The translations under genes were made by a program, and so were the position numbers. A DNA stretch of 64,000 nucleotides. It comes from Nocardia jinanensis. Its GTDB lineage: Bacteria; Actinomycetota; Actinomycetes; Mycobacteriales; Mycobacteriaceae. The stretch covers positions 62,001-126,000 of the forward strand of contig NZ_BMMH01000012.1 in NCBI RefSeq assembly GCF_014645735.1, written 5' to 3'. The notes beneath the pieces are model-generated. The model was not told the DNA's origin and did no database searches. It saw only the letters and a program-made list of their open reading frames with translations. Of the stretch, positions 60,238 to 64,000 are shown in pieces (within the stretch, counting starts at the first letter, position 1; every line of letters begins with the position of its first letter).

Positions 60238-61281
60238 ATGACGGCATCTTCGAACGCTTCGAGCCGCCGCGAGGCACCTGATCGCAACCTCGCGCTCGAA
60301 CTCGTCCGCGTCACCGAGGCCGGTGCTATGGCGGCGGGCCGCTGGGTGGGCAAGGGCGACAAAGAAGGCGGTGACGGGGCGGCCGTGGATGCCATGCGGC
60401 AGCTGGTCAGCTCCGTATCCATGAGTGGCGTGGTGGTGATCGGCGAGGGCGAGAAGGACGAGGCGCCCATGCTGTACAACGGCGAGAGCGTCGGTGACGG
60501 CACCGGTCCCGAGGTCGATTTCGCCGTCGATCCGATCGATGGGACCACCTTGATGTCGAAGGGTTCCCCCGGCGCCATCTCGGTGCTGGCGGTCGCCGAA
60601 CGCGGTGCCATGTTCGACCCGTCGGCCGTGTTCTACATGGAGAAGATCGCCGTCGGACCCGATGCCGCCGATGTCATCGATATCTCGGCGCCCATCGGTG
60701 CGAACATCCGCAAGGTCGCCAAGGCCAAGAGTGCCTCGGTGTCCGATATCACGGTGTGCATCCTGGACCGGCCCCGCCACAGCGACCTGATCCAGGAGGT
60801 CCGCGACGCCGGCGCCCGGATCCGGCTCATCTCCGACGGTGACGTGGCCGGCGCCATCGCCGCGTCCCGGCCCGATTCCGGTACCGACATCCTGGTCGGC
60901 ATCGGCGGCACCCCCGAGGGCATTATCGCCGCGGCCGCTATCCGCTGTATGGGTGGCGCGCTGCAGGGCAAGCTCGCCCCCAAGGACGACGAGGAGCGGC
61001 AGAAGGCGATCGACGCCGGACACGATCTGGACCGGGTCCTGGTCACCGAGGATCTGGTGGCCGGGGACAATGTCTTCTTCTGCGCGACCGGCGTCACCGA
61101 CGGCGACCTGCTGCGCGGTGTCCGCTACTACGGCGGCGGTGCGTCCACCCATTCCATCGTGATGCGGTCCAAGTCGGGCACCGTGCGCATGATCGACGCC
61201 TACCACCGCCTCACCAAACTGCGCGAGTACTCGTCGGTCGATTTCCACGGCGACGAGCACGCCAACCCGCCGCTGCCCTGA
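60238..61281 (+). CDS. glpX: Class II fructose-1,6-bisphosphatase
   Basis: Gluconeogenic phosphatase, 347 residues. Metal-binding motifs are GEGEKDEAP (69-77) and DPIDGTT (98-104), with later [20 protein letters not shown] and [20 protein letters not shown]. Mycobacteria and relatives use this class as their main FBPase. ATG follows CTAGGAGGCACCCGCT, a good ribosome-binding site. A terminator hairpin follows. Confidence 0.96.
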   Translation: MTASSNASSRREAPDRNLALELVRVTEAGAMAAGRWVGKGDKEGGDGAAVDAMRQLVSSVSMSGVVVIGEGEKDEAPMLYNGESVGDGTGPEVDFAVDPIDGTTLMSKGSPGAISVLAVAERGAMFDPSAVFYMEKIAVGPDAADVIDISAPIGANIRKVAKAKSASVSDITVCILDRPRHSDLIQEVRDAGARIRLISDGDVAGAIAASRPDSGTDILVGIGGTPEGIIAAAAIRCMGGALQGKLAPKDDEERQKAIDAGHDLDRVLVTEDLVAGDNVFFCATGVTDGDLLRGVRYYGGGASTHSIVMRSKSGTVRMIDAYHRLTKLREYSSVDFHGDEHANPPLP

Positions 61282-61289
61282 TCCCGCCG

Positions 61290-61321
61290 CGCGGTCCGGG
61301 GTTCTCCGGTACCGGACCGCG
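61290..61321 (+). terminator. Terminator hairpin after glpX
   Basis: 10-bp perfect stem CGCGGTCCGG / CCGGACCGCG with a 12-base loop, eight bases after the stop codon; no T-run. Confidence 0.7.
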
Positions 61322-61555
61322 GGCAGGCGGCATTCCTGCCGCCGCCGCGGGCCGCCGGTCGGCCCGGTACGGCACCCTGCGATACGAGGCCCTCGGGTTC
61401 CCCTCCGATCGCGACCGCGGCACATTCCGCCGCGTCTCAGCAAATTTCCGGCATCCCGCCACATCCTCGGCCGTTGCGGGTAATATCCGCGTGGCCACCG
61501 AACTGGCAGCGTCACGGATCTTGCGCTGGGTAGCCGTTTCGTTGCCGAATTCACA

Positions 61556-61599
61556 GCCGGCGTGATGAACCACAGGGACCAGTCCTCCATCACGCCGGC
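61556..61599 (+). promoter_or_regulatory. Leader hairpin upstream of the LGFP lipoprotein
   Basis: Perfect 12-bp inverted repeat GCCGGCGTGATG / CATCACGCCGGC with a 20-base loop, ending nine bases before the GAGAGG ribosome-binding site. May be an RNA structure, an operator or an mRNA-stabilising stem. Confidence 0.6.
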
Positions 61600-61618
61600 C
61601 TGTCGCGAGAGGATGGAC

Positions 61619-62242
61619 ATGCACCACTTCGCTCGACGTTCGGCCGGATTCACCATGGCACTCGCCGCCGCGGGCCTGCTCGTCGCCGGCTGCGGTGACG
61701 ACGACACGTCGGTGTCGGACACGGTCGGTTCCGTGACCTCGGCGGTGATGCCGGGCAACGGCACCGCCACCAACGGACCGTCCGCGTCCCCCGGCGCCGA
61801 GGGTTCGGCCACCGAGACGACAGGCGCCGAGGGTTCGGCGACCCCCGACGAGGACCCCAATGCCGATGCCGGTGAGACCACCGTGCAGACCCCGGACGGC
61901 AACGAGGTCACCGTGAAGGGCAGCATCTACCAGAAATACACCGAGGCGGGCGGCCCGACCGGCACGCTCGGTATGCCCGAGGGCGAGGAGCAGGTCGCCG
62001 GTGACGGCGGCCGGTACCAGAACTTCGTCGGCGGCACCATCTTCTTCAGCGAGGACACCGGTGCCCATATCGTCTGGGGCGATATTCGTGAAGCCTGGGA
62101 GGCCAACGGCGGCGCCGACGGCCAACTCGGATTCCCGACCTCCGACGAGGAGACCACCCCCGAGGGCAAGGAGAGCCAGTTCGAGGGCGGCACCATCACC
62201 TGGAACTCCTCGGACCGTTCCACCACGGTCACCGAGAACTGA
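61619..62242 (+). CDS. LGFP-repeat lipoprotein
   Basis: A 207-residue exported protein. Lipobox LLVAGC (cysteine near residue 26) follows a hydrophobic signal. A long Gly/Ser/Thr/Glu linker (GSATETTGAEGSATPDEDPN) comes next, then LGFP-type modules: YTEAGGPTGTLGMPEGEE, YQNFVGGTIFFSEDTGAHIV and EANGGADGQLGFPTSDEETT. LGFP repeats bind cell-wall components in corynebacteria and relatives. ATG 61619 (MHHFARRS) was chosen for GAGAGG six bases upstream; ATG 61613 is the alternative. Confidence 0.85.
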   Translation: MHHFARRSAGFTMALAAAGLLVAGCGDDDTSVSDTVGSVTSAVMPGNGTATNGPSASPGAEGSATETTGAEGSATPDEDPNADAGETTVQTPDGNEVTVKGSIYQKYTEAGGPTGTLGMPEGEEQVAGDGGRYQNFVGGTIFFSEDTGAHIVWGDIREAWEANGGADGQLGFPTSDEETTPEGKESQFEGGTITWNSSDRSTTVTEN

Positions 62243-62253
62243 GCAACAACGGC

Positions 62254-62284
62254 ACGGGGCGCCCGCCACGGCGGGGCGCCCCGT
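62254..62284 (+). terminator. Terminator hairpin after the LGFP lipoprotein
   Basis: 10-bp perfect stem ACGGGGCGCC / GGCGCCCCGT with an 11-base loop, 12 bases after the stop codon. Confidence 0.75.
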
Positions 62285-62448
62285 CGCTGCCCGGGGACTC
62301 CGCGCCGCGCAATCCGGAATACTCGTTCACATCCGGCGAGCCGTGCCGATTGTGCGCGACCCCCACCCCCACCAGCCCGGTCACCCATATCCCCCAACCC
62401 GCCCCCGGGGCTCACCCCACATCCGGTACGACCCGCTACCGTGTGTGC

Positions 62449-63306
62449 GTGCAGAAACTGTTGACCGACCGCGACCTGCTGGAATCGCTCGCGGTAGAGG
62501 TGGAACTGACCATGCGGCGCCATACCGAGATCGCCGATGAATGGCAGCCGCACGACTTCGTCCCGTGGGACGACGGCCGCAACTTCGCGTTCCTCGGCGG
62601 CGAGGACTGGGATCCCACGCAGTCCGAGCTCAGCGATACGGCCCGGCTAGCGCTCACCGTGAGCGTGCTGATCGCCGACAATCTGCCCTCGTATCACCGA
62701 GAGGTCGGCAAGTACCTGCGCACCGGTGCGTGGTGGCGCTGGGTCGGCCGCTGGACCGCGGAGGAGGCCCGGCACTCCGTCCTGATCCGCAACTACCTGA
62801 TGGCCACCCGCGCCTGCGACCCGGTGGAGCTGGAACGGCTGCGGATGGGCCATATGACCGACGGTTTCCGGCGCGAGTCGCTACATCTGCTGGATGTGCT
62901 GGCCGCCAGCGCGTTCGAGGAGACCGCCGCCGCCATCCGTCACCGCAATACGGCCGCGCTCGGGGAGAACCCCCTGGTCACGGCGATCAGCGAGCGGATC
63001 GCGAAGGACGACGAGCGGCAGGCAGCTGTCTTCGCCGACCTCGTCGCCGCCGGTTTCGCCGAGACCCCGGACCAGACCATGCGGGCCGTCGCCGACCAGG
63101 TCGCCGCGTTCCGGGTCCCGTCGCTCACCCTGCCCGGCGGGCGCAGCAGCGACGAGGTGCTGGCCGAGGCCGGTATCTACGATCCCGAGAAGCAGGACGA
63201 ACTGGTTCTGGCGCCACTGTTGCGGCGCTGGGATGTGTTCGGCCGCACCGATCTCGGCGAAGCCGGCGAAGCGGCGCGCGAGGAGCTCGCCCGGTTCCGG
63301 TCCTGA
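62449..63306 (+). CDS. desA2: Acyl-ACP desaturase-like protein (DesA2 type)
   Basis: A 285-residue ferritin-like diiron protein of the FA_desaturase_2 family. Ligand segments are visible as VEVELTMRRHTEIADEW, RWTAEEARHSVLIRNYL and AASAFEETAAAIRHRN, the last two giving the ExxH pairs. In M. tuberculosis DesA2 (Rv1094), close to fum and glpX as here, is needed for mycolate synthesis. GTG 62449 is supported by a leaderless arrangement: -10 hexamer TACCGT (62437-62442) six bases upstream. Confidence 0.88.
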   Translation: MQKLLTDRDLLESLAVEVELTMRRHTEIADEWQPHDFVPWDDGRNFAFLGGEDWDPTQSELSDTARLALTVSVLIADNLPSYHREVGKYLRTGAWWRWVGRWTAEEARHSVLIRNYLMATRACDPVELERLRMGHMTDGFRRESLHLLDVLAASAFEETAAAIRHRNTAALGENPLVTAISERIAKDDERQAAVFADLVAAGFAETPDQTMRAVADQVAAFRVPSLTLPGGRSSDEVLAEAGIYDPEKQDELVLAPLLRRWDVFGRTDLGEAGEAAREELARFRS

Positions 63307-63315
63307 ATCCGTTCC

Positions 63316-63355
63316 CGGTGTGACGCGATCGATGATCCGCGATCGCGTCGCACCG
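63316..63355. terminator. Bidirectional terminator between desA2-like gene and fumarase
   Basis: 16-bp stem, one G-T pair, from CGGTGTGACGCGATCG and CGATCGCGTCGCACCG around an 8-base loop, placed between convergent genes. Confidence 0.8.
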
Positions 63356-63423
63356 GCACCGCTCACCCTCGCGTGCGGGGTAGGCGCCGTTTCACCGGCA
63401 GGTGAGCCGGTTTCCGCCCGCAT

Positions 63424-64000
63424 TCAGTCCTTGTCGATATTCGTCATGGACAGTACGTCCAGGCGGCGATCGAGTTCGGCTTCACTGAGACCGTCCCCGA
63501 TCAGCCCACGATCGATCACCGTCTGCCGGATCGTCTTCTGCTCGCGCAGCGCCTGTTTGGCCACCGCCGCGGCCTCCTCGTAACCGATCGCCGAATTCAG
63601 CGGGGTCACGATCGAAGGGGAGGATTCGGCCAGCGTGCGCAGCCGTTCGGTATTCGCGGTCAGTCCGTGTACGCACCGGTCGGCGAACAGTCGCGAGACC
63701 GCCGCCAGCAGCCGGATGGATTCGAGCACATTGCGCGCCATCACCGGGATGTAGACGTTCAGTTCGAAATGCCCGCCCGCCCCGGCGAACGCGACCGCGG
63801 CATCGTTTCCGATCACCTGCGCCGCGACCTGGGTAACCGCCTCCGGCAGTACCGGATTCACCTTCCCGGGCATGATCGAACTACCCGGTTGCAGGTCGGG
63901 CAGTTGCAGTTCGCCCAATCCCGTCAGCGGTCCCGAACCCATCCAGCGAATATCGTTGGCGATCTTGGTCAGGCTCACCGCGACCGTCCGCAGTGCCCCG
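63424..64000 (-). CDS. fumC: Class II fumarase, C-terminal part (runs off right edge)
   Basis: TCA-cycle enzyme interconverting fumarate and malate. About 191 C-terminal residues are visible, the 5' part lying beyond the window. The superfamily signature [20 protein letters not shown] is intact with its catalytic loop, preceded by [20 protein letters not shown] and followed by the C-terminal domain ([15 protein letters not shown]). Position relative to glpX matches fum (Rv1098c) of M. tuberculosis. Confidence 0.95.
   Translation of the reverse strand, partial: GALRTVAVSLTKIANDIRWMGSGPLTGLGELQLPDLQPGSSIMPGKVNPVLPEAVTQVAAQVIGNDAAVAFAGAGGHFELNVYIPVMARNVLESIRLLAAVSRLFADRCVHGLTANTERLRTLAESSPSIVTPLNSAIGYEEAAAVAKQALREQKTIRQTVIDRGLIGDGLSEAELDRRLDVLSMTNIDKD

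Larger units (their letters stand above)
61282..61618. other. Intergenic region between glpX and the LGFP lipoprotein
   Basis: This 337-base stretch contains the glpX terminator at its left end and a long leader hairpin at its right end. The middle has an AT-richer spot (GGGTAATATCCGCG near 61480) that could be a promoter. No gene seen. Confidence 0.5.

Overview
The window looks like chromosomal DNA of a high-GC, mycolic-acid-type actinobacterium, most probably Nocardia or a close relative. This rests on gene content and gene order recalled from mycobacteria, not on any database search. Pointers are coenzyme F420 synthesis (fbiC), mycothiol synthesis and use (mshB, a maleylpyruvate-isomerase-fold protein), PIM/lipoglycan assembly (pimE, lpqW), an LGFP lipoprotein, Tat-exported proteins, frequent GTG starts, ATGA/GTGA gene overlaps and several apparently leaderless promoters.

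Layout. 1-13.1 kb: the 5' part of fbiC, two bacterial PH-domain membrane proteins, a repeat-rich small protein, a secreted protein, then a block matching the mycobacterial Rv1159-Rv1171 neighbourhood (pimE, pterin dehydratase, typA, lpqW, mshB, small membrane protein) and a Tat-exported DUF1906 protein. 13.1-32.9 kb: mainly metabolic and accessory genes. These are a two-domain protein of unknown function, a broken CHAP gene, two MFS exporters each with a MarR regulator, TerD, a VWA/AAA+ pair, several PPOX-fold proteins, a nitronate monooxygenase, a flavin amine oxidase, an ArsR-VOC pair, an NmrA-type reductase under a MerR-type promoter, an MFS transporter and a hemerythrin. 32.9-38.7 kb: a decayed, recombinogenic stretch with remnants of DHFR-like, PIN, VOC and WYL genes, a secreted peptide, a membrane metalloprotease-like protein, a CGNR regulator facing a chimeric MBL/MFS reading frame, and a vapBC pair lying between two copies of the 3' end of ychF. 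38.7-64 kb: ychF, AraC, VOC, a MerR/beta-clamp fusion, cstA-ybdD, an alkylation-repair pair (ada-alkA, ogt), sbcDC, and a block matching Rv1094-Rv1112 in reverse (DUF6542, ispH, Rv1109c-like, xseA, xseB, DUF4245, glpX, desA2-like, fumarase).

Repeats and regulation. A GC-rich, roughly 111-bp palindromic intergenic element occurs four times; two copies 43 kb apart differ at one base. One copy is part of a 180-bp tandem duplication. Clear dyads mark likely operators or RNA structures at the marR/MFS, arsR, nmrA, CGNR, vapBC, merR and LGFP-lipoprotein genes; at the second MFS gene the ribosome-binding site itself is buried in a perfect 9-bp hairpin.

I found no tRNA, rRNA, insertion sequence, CRISPR array or prophage. 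The least ordinary items are the dispersed palindromic element, the 9-residue-repeat protein, the MerR/beta-clamp fusion with its coupled partner, the ychF-end duplication around vapBC, and the MBL/MFS chimera. None of these is proven to be a new system.
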